In this document: positions 31,657 to 39,576 of the stretch, in pieces
How positions within the stretch are numbered: the stretch's first letter is position 1
Layout of the letters: the number at the start of each line of letters is the position of its first letter
Assembly: GCA_035601195.1 (NCBI GenBank)
Contig: DATNOU010000095.1
Span: forward strand, 1-64,000
From: JAIBJP01 sp035601195
GTDB taxonomy: Bacteria; Actinomycetota; Thermoleophilia; Gaiellales; Gaiellaceae
Direction of reading: 5' to 3'
Length of the DNA stretch: 64,000 nucleotides
Notes under the pieces: model-generated
What the model was told of the DNA's origin: nothing
The model's input: only the letters and a program-made list of their open reading frames with translations
The model's database searches: none
Translations under genes and position numbers: made by a program

Positions 31657-33296
31657 CCGAAGGTGAAGGCGTAGGCCTCGGTTCCGGGCGAGAAGGAGAG
31701 GTCGAGCGTGTGGTTACCAACTTCCCCGGGCAGCTCCGCGAGCGTGTAGAGACGGTCCTCCGTCACCCGCACCGTTTTCAGCGACCGGCCATCGACACTC
31801 ACCTGCACGGTTCCCGTCCGGCCGTCGGCCCCGAGCACGAGAAACACCTTGCGCGCGTGGAACGACAGCCGGAGCCTCGCGTCCCCGCCCGCGACGATGC
31901 GCTCCTTCTCGACCGTCCAGCGGCCGCCGTAGGCGAACGAGCTTTGCGGGACGACCTTGGGGATCGAGTAGTCCGCCTCGCGTCCCGAGACAAGCTGTGA
32001 GCCGACGAAGCGGTCGATGCGAGCCGAGCCGAGATAGGTCTCTGGCGTCAGGAGCTCGGTCGGCGTCTGGTCAGGGATCGAGGCCGACACGGGCTTCGGC
32101 AGCGCCTTCTCGGCGAGGAGCGTGCGGATGACGTCCTCGCTCCGTTGGTACTCGCCCTCTCCGAAGTGCGCGTAGCGGACGCGTCCCTGGCGGTCGACGA
32201 GGTACTTGGCTGGCCAGTACTGGTTGCCCCAGGCGCTCCAGGTCCCGTACCCGTTGTCCAGCGCGACCGGGTAATGGACTCCCAGTGAGCCGACGGCTCG
32301 CTCCACATTCGCGGGCACGCGCTCGAACGCGAACTCCGGCGTGTGCACCCCAACGACGACCAGGCCGGCGTCGCGATACGTATCGGCCCAGCGCCTGACG
32401 TACGGGAGCGTGCGCAGGCAGTTGATGCAGGAGTACGTCCAGAAGTCGATCAGGACGACCTTGCCACGGAGCGAAGCGAGGGTCAGCGGCTTCGAGTTGA
32501 CCCAGCGGTCTATGTCCTGGAACTCGGGCGCCTGCCCGAAGTCGTGCAACCGGCCCTCGGGGAGGATGTGCCGGCGCCCCGCCACGAGCCGACCGATCTC
32601 CCGCTGCGCGGCCGCGGCTCTCTCGACGCGCTGGAGCGAGCGCGTGTAGCCGGGGACGTAGGTCGCGAGCTTCAGGTCGAGCCCGAAGACCATGAGAACG
32701 GCGGCGCCTGCGATCACCGCACCGAGCGCCTGGCGCACCTGTGGCGCGCGCCGGCGCAGGCTTTGGAGGTTTACCCCACTCTGGCCCGCGAGCGCGAGGA
32801 GCAGGAGGACGGCGCCTGCCCCGAGGGCGTAGGAGAGCGTCACGAGGACCGATTCGACCGAAAACCGGCTCGTCGCGGCGAGCGCGGCGACCGCGGCGAT
32901 CACCGGCCCGGCGCACGGCGTGAACAGAAGCCCCAGGCTCGTTCCGAGGAGAAAGCCGCCGCCCGCGTCGCCCGGCGGACGCCGTCCGAGCGCCTGGAAG
33001 GGCCGCTCGACGAGGCGGCCGAGCGCCGGCACGAGCAGCGAGATCCCCACCAGGAGCACGACCGCGATGGCGATGTTCCGGAGCAGGTCGTCTGGGAGTC
33101 CGAGTGCCGAGAGCAGAGCGGTCGCCGCGAGCGTGAAGGCGGTGAAGCTCACCACCAGGCCTCCGACGATCGCGTACGGACGCCGCCGACCGCCTGTCGC
33201 TCCCCCCGCGAGCACGATCGGTAGCACGGGGAGGACGCAGGGTGAGATCGCTGTGACGACGCCTGCGACGAAGGCGACGCCTACGAGAAGGAGCAC
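31653..33296 (-). CDS. dipZ: DipZ-type protein: CcdA membrane domain fused to thioredoxin and a C-terminal beta domain
   Basis: A 547-aa transmembrane electron-transfer protein carrying reductant outward. Residues 1-195 are the CcdA part, with its two membrane cysteines (AISPCVLPVLP and LLFTPCAGPV). A TlpA-like extracytoplasmic thioredoxin domain has WTYSCINCLRTLPYVRRW (C-x2-C), EFAFERVPANVERAV and WPAKYLVDRQGRVRYAHFGE. The last 130 residues are a carbohydrate-binding-like beta domain (RLSFHARKVFLVLG). The architecture matches mycobacterial DipZ. Start ATG 33296; the helicase gene ends 9 bp upstream. Confidence 0.92.
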   Translation of the reverse strand: MLLLVGVAFVAGVVTAISPCVLPVLPIVLAGGATGGRRRPYAIVGGLVVSFTAFTLAATALLSALGLPDDLLRNIAIAVVLLVGISLLVPALGRLVERPFQALGRRPPGDAGGGFLLGTSLGLLFTPCAGPVIAAVAALAATSRFSVESVLVTLSYALGAGAVLLLLALAGQSGVNLQSLRRRAPQVRQALGAVIAGAAVLMVFGLDLKLATYVPGYTRSLQRVERAAAAQREIGRLVAGRRHILPEGRLHDFGQAPEFQDIDRWVNSKPLTLASLRGKVVLIDFWTYSCINCLRTLPYVRRWADTYRDAGLVVVGVHTPEFAFERVPANVERAVGSLGVHYPVALDNGYGTWSAWGNQYWPAKYLVDRQGRVRYAHFGEGEYQRSEDVIRTLLAEKALPKPVSASIPDQTPTELLTPETYLGSARIDRFVGSQLVSGREADYSIPKVVPQSSFAYGGRWTVEKERIVAGGDARLRLSFHARKVFLVLGADGRTGTVQVSVDGRSLKTVRVTEDRLYTLAELPGEVGNHTLDLSFSPGTEAYAFTFG

Positions 33297-33305
33297 GAGG
33301 AGAAG

Positions 33306-35744
33306 TTAGCCGGAGCCGGCTGCTTCGGGCTGCGCAGCCTTTGGCTTCTGCGCCTGTTTCTGCTCTTGCGTCTTCTGCCCTTGCTGCTTCGGCTGCTGGT
33401 CGCGCTGCTTGCGCCGGCGCCGGCGCCGGCGGGCCTTGCCGGAGTGCTGCTTGGGCGCCGGGAGGTTGTCGGCGAGAGCGTTGGCCACGTCGTTGATCGA
33501 GCCGAGCCGCTCACGCATGCCGTCGATCAGTCGCTGGGCCGTCGGTGTGTAGGCCTCGGCCGAGGCGAGCAGCGCCACCGCGACGTGTAGAGGCTGCTCG
33601 AGAGCGACGTTGACGAGCCGGGCAGCGTTCTCCTCGTGCCGGTGGCCGCGCGAGTTGGTGAGAGCACCGAGCAACCGCTTCGCCTCCGGGAGCTCGGAAC
33701 TGGCGCGCCGGTCCTGGAGCTTGCGAGTCGCGCGGGCGAGTCGCCAGGTCCAGCGTGCGACGATGTCAGGCGGGGCGTCCACCTTCCCTTCTCCGATTGC
33801 CCGCAAGAGGATGCGGACGCCCTGGACTCGGTCCTTGTCCCAGGTTGGCGCCGAGGTGACCATCGTGACCAGGTCGTCGAAGTCGGCGCGATCCACCGTG
33901 ACCGCGACGCGGTCGCCGAGCGCCGACAGCCGCAGGCGGCGGTTTGGGTTTTCCGCAGCGCAGCTCATGAGGAACGCCTCGCGGCACTCCCTCGAGGCGC
34001 GTGCGAGCTTTTCGGCGAAATGCTGCCGCTCCTCGAAGCGCACCTGCCGCCCGGCGATGCGGGCCCAGAGAAGCTGCTCGTCCTCGGCGAGCTTGCCCGG
34101 AGCGACGCGCTCCCATTCTCGCGTGATGACGGCTACGCGTCGGCGGATGTCGGGCGTGACCGGCACGAGCCACGGCGCGGGAGAGAGCTTGCGGCGCGCT
34201 CGCCGCTGGACTCGGCGGCGCGGTGCGGGGGTGACGCGTGCTCCGGGGCGGTAGAAGTCGGAGTCAAGAAGACTGTGAAGGGTCACCGTGCGCTCGTTGT
34301 GGGTCGCGGCGTCGGGGACGAAGTCGACCACGACGCCCGCCTCCTTGCGAGGGTGGGTGCGCATGACGCGGCCGATCCGCTGCTGGTAGACGCGACGGCT
34401 CGCAGTCGGCGCGAGGTGCATGCAGACGGTTGCGCGAGGCGAGTTCCAGCCCTCCGCCAGGAGCATGGCATTGATGAGAACGTGGATCTCCCCGCGCTCG
34501 TAGGCGGCCAGCGTTTCCGCGAGCTTTACGGGCGGAGTGCGGCCGCTGACCGCCTCCGCCTTCATCCCGGCCGCCCGGAACTCGCGGGCGAGGTTGTAGG
34601 CGTGCTCTACACCCGCCGCATACACGATCCCAGGTGTCTGGTCGAAGCGGTCGCGGTAGAGGCTCGCCGCCGCCTGGTTGATGACGCTGTGATCGAGGAC
34701 CTTGGCCAGGATCTCCTGGTCGTAGTCGCCGCCGACGATCGGAACCGAGGCGACAGCGGCCGCGGGTGGCACGCGTAGGCACCGCAGCGGCGCGATGAGG
34801 CCCCGGCGCGCGGCGTCCCCGAGCGGCAGGTCGTCGACTGAGGCCGGGAAGACGTCCGAGACCTGCTTGGCGATCAACTGCTCGGTCGCAGTCATCCCGA
34901 TGTAGATCGGCTCGGGGAAGCTGCGAATGGCGCTGCTCGTCTTTTCACCGAGCGCCGTGTGGGCCTCGTCGCAGATGACGAGCTGGTAGGCATTCCTGGA
35001 GATCGACCCGACGTGGCGCGCGAACCACGCGTACGTCTGGATCGTGATCGGATTCCCGCGGAGCGGTTCCTGGCCTTTCTCGATCGCGGGCCGGAAGCGG
35101 TCCCCGTAGCCCTCGGTCGTGAGGTCGGTCGTGAACTGCTGCACGAGCAGGCGCCGATGGGTGAGGATCAGGATGCCCATCGTCCGGGCGGCCTCGACGA
35201 AACCGCCGGCCGCGATCGTCTTCCCGGATGCGGTGGGATGGCGGAAGCGGAAGCGGCGAATCGCTCCGGGATCCTTCTCGGGGGGAAGCTCGGTTACCTC
35301 GCCGTCGTCGGGAGCGGGCTCCTCGAACTCCTCTTCCTCTTCATCCTCCTCGACGGCCGGGTGGCCGTTGCCGTTCTCGGGCGCTTCCTCGTGCCGGGAG
35401 ATCAGCTCGGTCAGCATCCCGGCGAGCGCGTCGATCTGGTGCCTCCGGAGCTCCGTCCCCGAAGCGAGGCGCGGCGGAAGGTCGGCGAGAACGCGCTCGA
35501 GACCGAGCATGAGCGAGTAGCGGATCTTCCACTCGGGCGAGGGAGTCCGCCGGCCGGCTTCCATCTCGGCGAGCGCGTCGTCGAGCGCGCGGCGGCGCGC
35601 CCGTCCCTCGGCGAGGGCTTCCGCGGGATCTTCGTCCACATGCAGGAAGGGCTCACCCGCCCAGGCTTCCGCCCGGCGGGCGGCGGCTGCCAAGCCGTCC
35701 GCCTCTACCGCAGCAACGGTCGAGTGCTCTATCGCTTCTTGCAT
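33306..35744 (-). CDS. SF2 DEAH helicase with acidic insert and Lys/Gln-rich tail
   Basis: An 812-aa ATP-dependent nucleic-acid helicase or translocase of the type III restriction/UvrB-like superfamily. A Q-like motif ELRRHQIDAL (98-107), motif I HPTASGKT (169-176), motif II CDEAH (258-262), motif III GMTATEQL, and motif VI QQRIGRVMRTHP are seen. Between the Q motif and motif I lies an acidic low-complexity insert (about 130-160, EEDEEEEEFEEP). The tail (about 765-812) is very basic and Gln-rich (RRRRRRKQRDQQPKQQGQ), probably binding nucleic acid. No methylase or nuclease partner is adjacent, so this is not an obvious restriction system. Confidence 0.85.
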   Translation of the reverse strand: MQEAIEHSTVAAVEADGLAAAARRAEAWAGEPFLHVDEDPAEALAEGRARRRALDDALAEMEAGRRTPSPEWKIRYSLMLGLERVLADLPPRLASGTELRRHQIDALAGMLTELISRHEEAPENGNGHPAVEEDEEEEEFEEPAPDDGEVTELPPEKDPGAIRRFRFRHPTASGKTIAAGGFVEAARTMGILILTHRRLLVQQFTTDLTTEGYGDRFRPAIEKGQEPLRGNPITIQTYAWFARHVGSISRNAYQLVICDEAHTALGEKTSSAIRSFPEPIYIGMTATEQLIAKQVSDVFPASVDDLPLGDAARRGLIAPLRCLRVPPAAAVASVPIVGGDYDQEILAKVLDHSVINQAAASLYRDRFDQTPGIVYAAGVEHAYNLAREFRAAGMKAEAVSGRTPPVKLAETLAAYERGEIHVLINAMLLAEGWNSPRATVCMHLAPTASRRVYQQRIGRVMRTHPRKEAGVVVDFVPDAATHNERTVTLHSLLDSDFYRPGARVTPAPRRRVQRRARRKLSPAPWLVPVTPDIRRRVAVITREWERVAPGKLAEDEQLLWARIAGRQVRFEERQHFAEKLARASRECREAFLMSCAAENPNRRLRLSALGDRVAVTVDRADFDDLVTMVTSAPTWDKDRVQGVRILLRAIGEGKVDAPPDIVARWTWRLARATRKLQDRRASSELPEAKRLLGALTNSRGHRHEENAARLVNVALEQPLHVAVALLASAEAYTPTAQRLIDGMRERLGSINDVANALADNLPAPKQHSGKARRRRRRRKQRDQQPKQQGQKTQEQKQAQKPKAAQPEAAGSG

Positions 35745-35844
35745 AGGAGCAGCGCGCCTGCGCTGCCGGGAAACGAGGACTCCTGCGCGCGATCTTGGCG
35801 CGCGGGCCTGGTCGAACTATATCGCAGGCGAGAGCCGTTCGGGG

Positions 35845-37146
35845 CTAGTAAACGAGGCTTTCGGTAACCGCCCGCTGCTGGCGGACGGCCTTCTTCATGT
35901 AATCGTAGGCCTCTTCCTTCCGACCCTCGGCCTCCGCCAGGTCGGCGAGCTTGGAGTAGACCTCGATGAGGAAGCGGTTCGGGTTGCGAGGCTCGAGCAG
36001 CTCGGCGGCGAGCTCGTAGACCTCGCGGGCGCGAGAGCTCTCACCGAGCTCTTCGTAGACGTTGCCGAGAACCGTGTAGCTCCGCGCGGCGTCTTCGGGA
36101 GCCGCGTCGGAGATGAGCCCGGAAACTTGCATGGCGAGCGCAGCCGCCTCTTCGCTCCGTTCGAGCATGGCGAGGGCTCTCGCCTCCTCGAGCCTGTACT
36201 GAGCCCGCTCGAGCTTGTTCCCGCTCCGCTCGAGGAGAGGCCAGCCCCGCTCGAGCAGAACCAGCGCCTCGTCGGCGTTGCCACGGTCGAGCTCGATGTG
36301 GGCGAGCAGCTGGTGGCCGCGAGCCGTCCGGTACGTGTCCTCGGTCAGCAGGAGGATCTCGAGCGCCCGGCGAGCATAGTCGGCCGCCGTGTCCTGATCG
36401 CTGCGCTCGGCGTGGAGGCGCGACTGCGACCAGTAAAGCCTCGCGCGGACGAGCGGATCCTGGGATTTGTCCCCCAGCGCCAGGGCTCGGCCGAGGAGCT
36501 CCTCCGCCCGCCCGAGGTTCCCGCTGTCGATCAGCGCGGAGGCGAGGAGTACCGCGAACCGCATCGTCTCGATGTCGTCCTCGCGCGCATCCGCCTCGTC
36601 GAGGGCGGCCTGGAAGACGCCGATCGCGGACTCGAGCTCACCAACCATGGCGTACGCCCGCCCCAGGGCTTCGGCGACAGCGGCCCGCATCATCCGGTCG
36701 GTCATCCCGCGGGCCCGCTCGAGGAACTTGATTGCCTCGCGCGGATTGCCCCGGCGGGAGGCGAGCTGTCCGAGGCCGGCGTGCGCCTCCGCCTTCTCCG
36801 CATCTGTCACCGCCGAGACCAGAATCTGTTCGAACAGCTCTTCCGCGGCGTCCAGCTCATCGAGTCTGAGGGCGACCTCGGCCTGGGCGAGCTCGGCGCC
36901 GCGGACCCCGCGGTCCGCCGCGCCTGTCGCGAGATAGTCCTCGGACACGCCCAGGCGTTTTCCGAGCTCGCGCAGGAGCTGAAGGGAGGGGATCCGGTCG
37001 CCCGATTCGATGCGCGAGATGTAGGCCGGGGAGCAGCCCGAAAAGGAAAGCTGGCGCTGGCTGAGGCCGGCCCGTTCGCGCGCGTCCTTCAACCGCTCGC
37101 CGACGGCGGCGGCACTGTCGACATGAGTTGACTTTTGTCGTGGCAT
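35845..37146 (-). CDS. HTH-TPR transcriptional regulator B (RRNPP-like architecture)
   Basis: A 433-aa regulator. An XRE-type HTH lies at about residues 10-70 (GERLKDARERAGLSQRQLSF and AYISRIESGDRIPSLQLL). TPR repeats fill the rest (EAHAGLGQLASRRGNPREAI, AEELLGRALALGDKSQDP, SYTVLGNVYEELGESSRARE, KLADLAEAEGRKEEAYDYMK). This is the plan of peptide-sensing RRNPP regulators. Start ATG 37146 begins MPRQKSTHVD. It is paralogous to the frameshifted regulator A. It is divergent from a 25-codon peptide gene, with phased direct repeats between them. What it binds is inference only. Confidence 0.88.
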   Translation of the reverse strand: MPRQKSTHVDSAAAVGERLKDARERAGLSQRQLSFSGCSPAYISRIESGDRIPSLQLLRELGKRLGVSEDYLATGAADRGVRGAELAQAEVALRLDELDAAEELFEQILVSAVTDAEKAEAHAGLGQLASRRGNPREAIKFLERARGMTDRMMRAAVAEALGRAYAMVGELESAIGVFQAALDEADAREDDIETMRFAVLLASALIDSGNLGRAEELLGRALALGDKSQDPLVRARLYWSQSRLHAERSDQDTAADYARRALEILLLTEDTYRTARGHQLLAHIELDRGNADEALVLLERGWPLLERSGNKLERAQYRLEEARALAMLERSEEAAALAMQVSGLISDAAPEDAARSYTVLGNVYEELGESSRAREVYELAAELLEPRNPNRFLIEVYSKLADLAEAEGRKEEAYDYMKKAVRQQRAVTESLVY

Positions 37147-37163
37147 CCGAAACCTGTTATAAA
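37135..37163 (+). promoter_or_regulatory. Predicted promoter of the 25-residue peptide gene
   Basis: TTGTCG (37135-37140), a 17-bp spacer and TATAAA (37158-37163) form a good housekeeping-type promoter, reading away from regulator B. The -35 lies inside the first codons of the regulator gene, so the two transcripts start back to back. Confidence 0.6.
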
Positions 37164-37166
37164 GTC

Positions 37167-37198
37167 GAGCTGTCAATCCTGGGCCCAGGAGCTGTCAA
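37167..37198. promoter_or_regulatory. Candidate operator: direct repeat GAGCTGTCAA with central palindrome
   Basis: GAGCTGTCAA occurs at 37167-37176 and 37189-37198, 22 bp (about two helical turns) apart. Between and partly overlapping them is the perfect 14-bp palindrome TCCTGGGCCCAGGA (37177-37190). It sits just downstream of the peptide promoter and upstream of regulator B, the expected place for a site bound by regulator B. Confidence 0.55.
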
Positions 37199-37217
37199 CG
37201 TCGGAAAGGACGGCTCC

Positions 37218-37295
37218 ATGAGACTCAAGCTGGCGTTCGTTTGCGCTGCGCTTGGGACTGTTGCGGCCTTTGTGGCCGGCACTCCCTGGTGGTAG
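37218..37295 (+). CDS. 25-residue hydrophobic peptide ending GTPWW (candidate signal precursor)
   Basis: ATG 37218 follows AAGGA at 7 bp. The product is MRLK, a hydrophobic core LAFVCAALGTVAAFVA, then GTPWW and TAG. It is a complete unit: promoter 37135-37163, ribosome-binding site, ORF and intrinsic terminator 37326-37349. The Lys/Arg head with hydrophobic core and short polar tail suits an exported peptide precursor; a C-terminal WW also occurs in some streptococcal ComS-type pheromones. The divergent HTH-TPR gene is the natural receptor candidate. A tiny membrane protein is the alternative. Too short for normal gene callers. Confidence 0.65.
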   Translation: MRLKLAFVCAALGTVAAFVAGTPWW

Positions 37296-37325
37296 CAGCT
37301 CGTCGGTGTCATTGATTCGTTGGGG

Positions 37326-37365
37326 GTGGCGGGCCGGGTGGCCCGCCACTCTCTTTCTCTGTTTA
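37326..37365 (+). terminator. Intrinsic terminator of the peptide gene
   Basis: A perfect 10-bp stem GTGGCGGGCC-GGGT-GGCCCGCCAC (37326-37349) is followed by a T-rich tract (TCTCTTTCTCTGTTT), 31 bp after the peptide stop codon. This is the clearest rho-independent terminator in the window. Confidence 0.8.
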
Positions 37366-37607
37366 CGTCCATTTTGCCTTTTGGCGTGAACCCTCGATCG
37401 GGGTACTGGTTCGAAGCGCCGCGCATTCTGACCACTTTCTGACCCGTAACGCAAGAGCGAAGTCGTTTCGGCTCCAGAAAGAGGAAGGGAGCCCGCCTGC
37501 GGTGGCGGACTCCCCTGGAGCGTCAACGGCAATGACAATTGTCGTCGAAACGGTGTTGACGAGCATCCCCCAGACGGGGGCTGTCGAGCCGAATAGGCTC
37601 CAGTGCC
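37366..37607. other. Gene-free stretch with hairpins
   Basis: No convincing ORF. It holds a possible stem GGGAG-CCCGCC/GGCGGA-CTCCC near 37488-37514, the palindrome GACAATTGTC (37534-37543), and the stem CCCCC-AGAC-GGGGG (37566-37579) just before the next gene. TTGACG at 37556 could be a -35 but no -10 is well spaced. A small RNA is possible but unproven. Confidence 0.4.
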
Positions 37608-38252
37608 ATGGATTGGGACGCCCACGCGGAGCGCGAGGAGGGCCGCTACAGCGACGGGCTGGCCCGTTTGCCTGAGGATCTCGACGGGAGGCAGAAGCAG
37701 CTCGTACGCGTGGCCATGGCCGCCGGAGGAGCGGGGCTTGCCCGTCTCATGCAGGGTCGGTCGGCCGAAGCAGCCGGCTGGCTCTCACGTTCCGCCGAGC
37801 GCTATCGCCAGAGCTGGGACGGCGCCCCGGCCGGCAGCTGGGGGCGCCTCATCGGGGCGGTCAAGTCGCGCATCCTGGCCGGGGACTGGGAGGGAGCCGT
37901 CCAGGACGCCCGCTGGGCCCTCGAGCAGCGCCCACAGGAATCGGACTCGCCGATCGGCGCCTACGCGGCCGTGCTGGCATTGCTGACGCTCGCCGAGGAC
38001 GAGCAAGCGGCCGCACTCGCGCCGGCCCTTCGCCACGAGGCGTTTCCCGAGGCCGTGGGCGACGCGCTCGCGTCCTTGTCCGCGCACGACCGCGACGCCT
38101 ATGCGACTTCGGTCGCGCGAGTGCTCGAGTCCTTCGAGATCCGCGGGGACTACCTGGAGGACATCCCTGTCGCAGACACGGTGCTCGTGCTCGAGGCCCT
38201 GGCCGCGCGCCGTAGCTTGGCCGCCGGCCTCAAATCGGCACTTCTGCCTTAG
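37608..38252 (+). CDS. Uncharacterised TPR-like helical protein
   Basis: A 214-aa soluble protein rich in Ala/Leu/Arg helices, with TPR-like stretches (GGAGLARLMQGRSAEAAGWL, ILAGDWEGAVQDARWALEQR). There is no signal peptide, membrane helix or catalytic motif. It begins at ATG 37608 (MDWDAHAEREEGRYSDGLAR) and ends 8 bp before the convergent MshEN gene. Function unknown. Confidence 0.7.
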   Translation: MDWDAHAEREEGRYSDGLARLPEDLDGRQKQLVRVAMAAGGAGLARLMQGRSAEAAGWLSRSAERYRQSWDGAPAGSWGRLIGAVKSRILAGDWEGAVQDARWALEQRPQESDSPIGAYAAVLALLTLAEDEQAAALAPALRHEAFPEAVGDALASLSAHDRDAYATSVARVLESFEIRGDYLEDIPVADTVLVLEALAARRSLAAGLKSALLP

Positions 38253-38259
38253 AGGACGT

Positions 38260-39414
38260 CTAGAGCTCTTCGACGTCGACGGAGACGATCGTGTCCGGCT
38301 TGAGGAACCGGCCGTTCACGAAGGGCCAGTCGTCGCTGTCCGTCGACCCGAGTTGCTTGGTCAGTGCCTTGGCGTAGCCTTTCGCCTCGCCGATGTCCTC
38401 GCACTCGGCCACGGTCATGCGCTCACCCAATGTGAGCCGGATGGAAACGCGATAGGCCGCCGCGGGTGCGGCGGCCGGAGGGGGAGTGTCGTCCTCGAAA
38501 TCTTCGTGCATCTGCCCGTTCGACTGCGGGAGGCTCTGCGGCACGAACGGCTCCGTGGCGAGCGGCGCCAACTCGGGCTCGGGCTCCGGCTCGGGAGCAG
38601 GCGCCGGCGCCTCGAACGCGGGCGCCTCGAACGCGGGCGCCTCGAACGCGGGCGCTGGCAGCTCAGGCGCTGCCTCCATAACAGGCTCGGGCAGAGCTTC
38701 GGGCTCCGGCTCGCGCTCGAACGCGGGCTCCGGCTCGGGCACAGACTCAGACTCAGCAGGCGCGTCGAAGCTGTACTCCGAGGCGTCGAAGTGCGGCGCC
38801 GCTTCCTGCTCGGGCGCAGCTTCGATTGTCCGGTCGGCCTCGAACGCCGGCTCCGGCCCGGCTTCGAACTCGGCGGCCGGGAGCTCAGGCTCGGCGGCAG
38901 GAACACTCGTGTCGACCCGCGGCGGCTGAGGCTCAGGCTCAGGGGCCGCGGCGGCAGCCTCGTAGGTGCCGCCGAAGATCTCGCCGATAACGTCGTTCAG
39001 CTCGCTGCGCGCGACCACGATGAACCGAGCTTCCTGTCCGAGCGCCTCGCGGATGTTGCGGTTCAGGACGTCGTTCGTCGGGTCGGCAACGGCGACGATC
39101 GGAGTCCCTTCCTCGAACCCGATCGGCAGCGCCGTGAACAGGCGTGCCTGGTCTTCGGACAGCAGGCGGGCCGCGTCGGGCTCGATGCCCCGCTCGCGCA
39201 GGCTGACGAAGGGTAGGCCCTTCTGCCCGGCGAGAAGCCGCGTCAGGTCCTCTTCCTTGATCAGGTTGCGCTCGACGAGGATCTCGCCGAGCCGGCGTCC
39301 GGTCTTGACGCCCTCCTCGAGGGCGTTCTCGATCGTCTCCGCGGGCAGGAGTCCTGCCCTGAAGATCAGGGTTCCAAGGGGTGCGTCGGGACGCTCTCTC
39401 AACGGGGTGCTCAT
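38260..39414 (-). CDS. MshEN (GspE N-terminal) domain protein with Pro/Glu/Ala linker
   Basis: A 384-aa protein. Residues 10-150 form a GspE/PilB N-terminal region of the MshEN type, which in known members binds cyclic di-GMP (TGRRLGEILVERNLIKEEDL, GLPFVSLRERGIEP and ALPIGFEEGTPIVAVADPTN). Residues about 155-310 are a Pro/Glu/Ala linker with PAFEAPAFEAPAFEAPA repeats. The end is a small alpha/beta domain (RVSIRLTLGERMTVAECED). It has no Walker ATPase, so it is not a pilus motor. It may be a c-di-GMP sensor or an adaptor, perhaps for the Tad system 11 kb away. Confidence 0.75.
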   Translation of the reverse strand: MSTPLRERPDAPLGTLIFRAGLLPAETIENALEEGVKTGRRLGEILVERNLIKEEDLTRLLAGQKGLPFVSLRERGIEPDAARLLSEDQARLFTALPIGFEEGTPIVAVADPTNDVLNRNIREALGQEARFIVVARSELNDVIGEIFGGTYEAAAAAPEPEPQPPRVDTSVPAAEPELPAAEFEAGPEPAFEADRTIEAAPEQEAAPHFDASEYSFDAPAESESVPEPEPAFEREPEPEALPEPVMEAAPELPAPAFEAPAFEAPAFEAPAPAPEPEPEPELAPLATEPFVPQSLPQSNGQMHEDFEDDTPPPAAAPAAAYRVSIRLTLGERMTVAECEDIGEAKGYAKALTKQLGSTDSDDWPFVNGRFLKPDTIVSVDVEEL

Positions 39415-39482
39415 ATGCCGCAGATCTCAGTTGCCGCAGTGCTCGGGCGGGTTTTTCGCCCTGTCTTCGACTATCGGTGAGG

Positions 39483-39526
39483 GAACGGTGGGAGGTATCA
39501 CCCTTTCGAGGGGTTGCTCACCGTTC
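39483..39526 (+). ncRNA. Structured leader upstream of the NRAMP gene (candidate cis-regulatory RNA)
   Basis: An 8-bp closing stem GAACGGTG (39483-39490) with CACCGTTC (39519-39526) encloses GGT-ATC-ACC and the very stable CCCT-TTCG-AGGG hairpin (39501-39512). The structure ends 50 bp before the transporter ATG. It does not show the conserved bases of the known yybP-ykoY Mn riboswitch, so identity is open; a DNA operator is also possible. Confidence 0.35.
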
Positions 39527-39576
39527 AGCCCGGATTCTCACTAAGATTTCGCCGCGACGAAAAATAGGTTTCGCCA

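Noticed and set aside
33306..37146. A type III restriction or other known defence island around the helicase
   Set aside because: No methyltransferase, nuclease or other defence gene is adjacent; neighbours are DipZ and an HTH-TPR regulator.
37363..37566. Minus-strand ORFs in the gene-free stretch after the peptide gene
   Set aside because: They have no ribosome-binding site, no coherent domain and run through hairpins and a terminator. They look like chance open frames.
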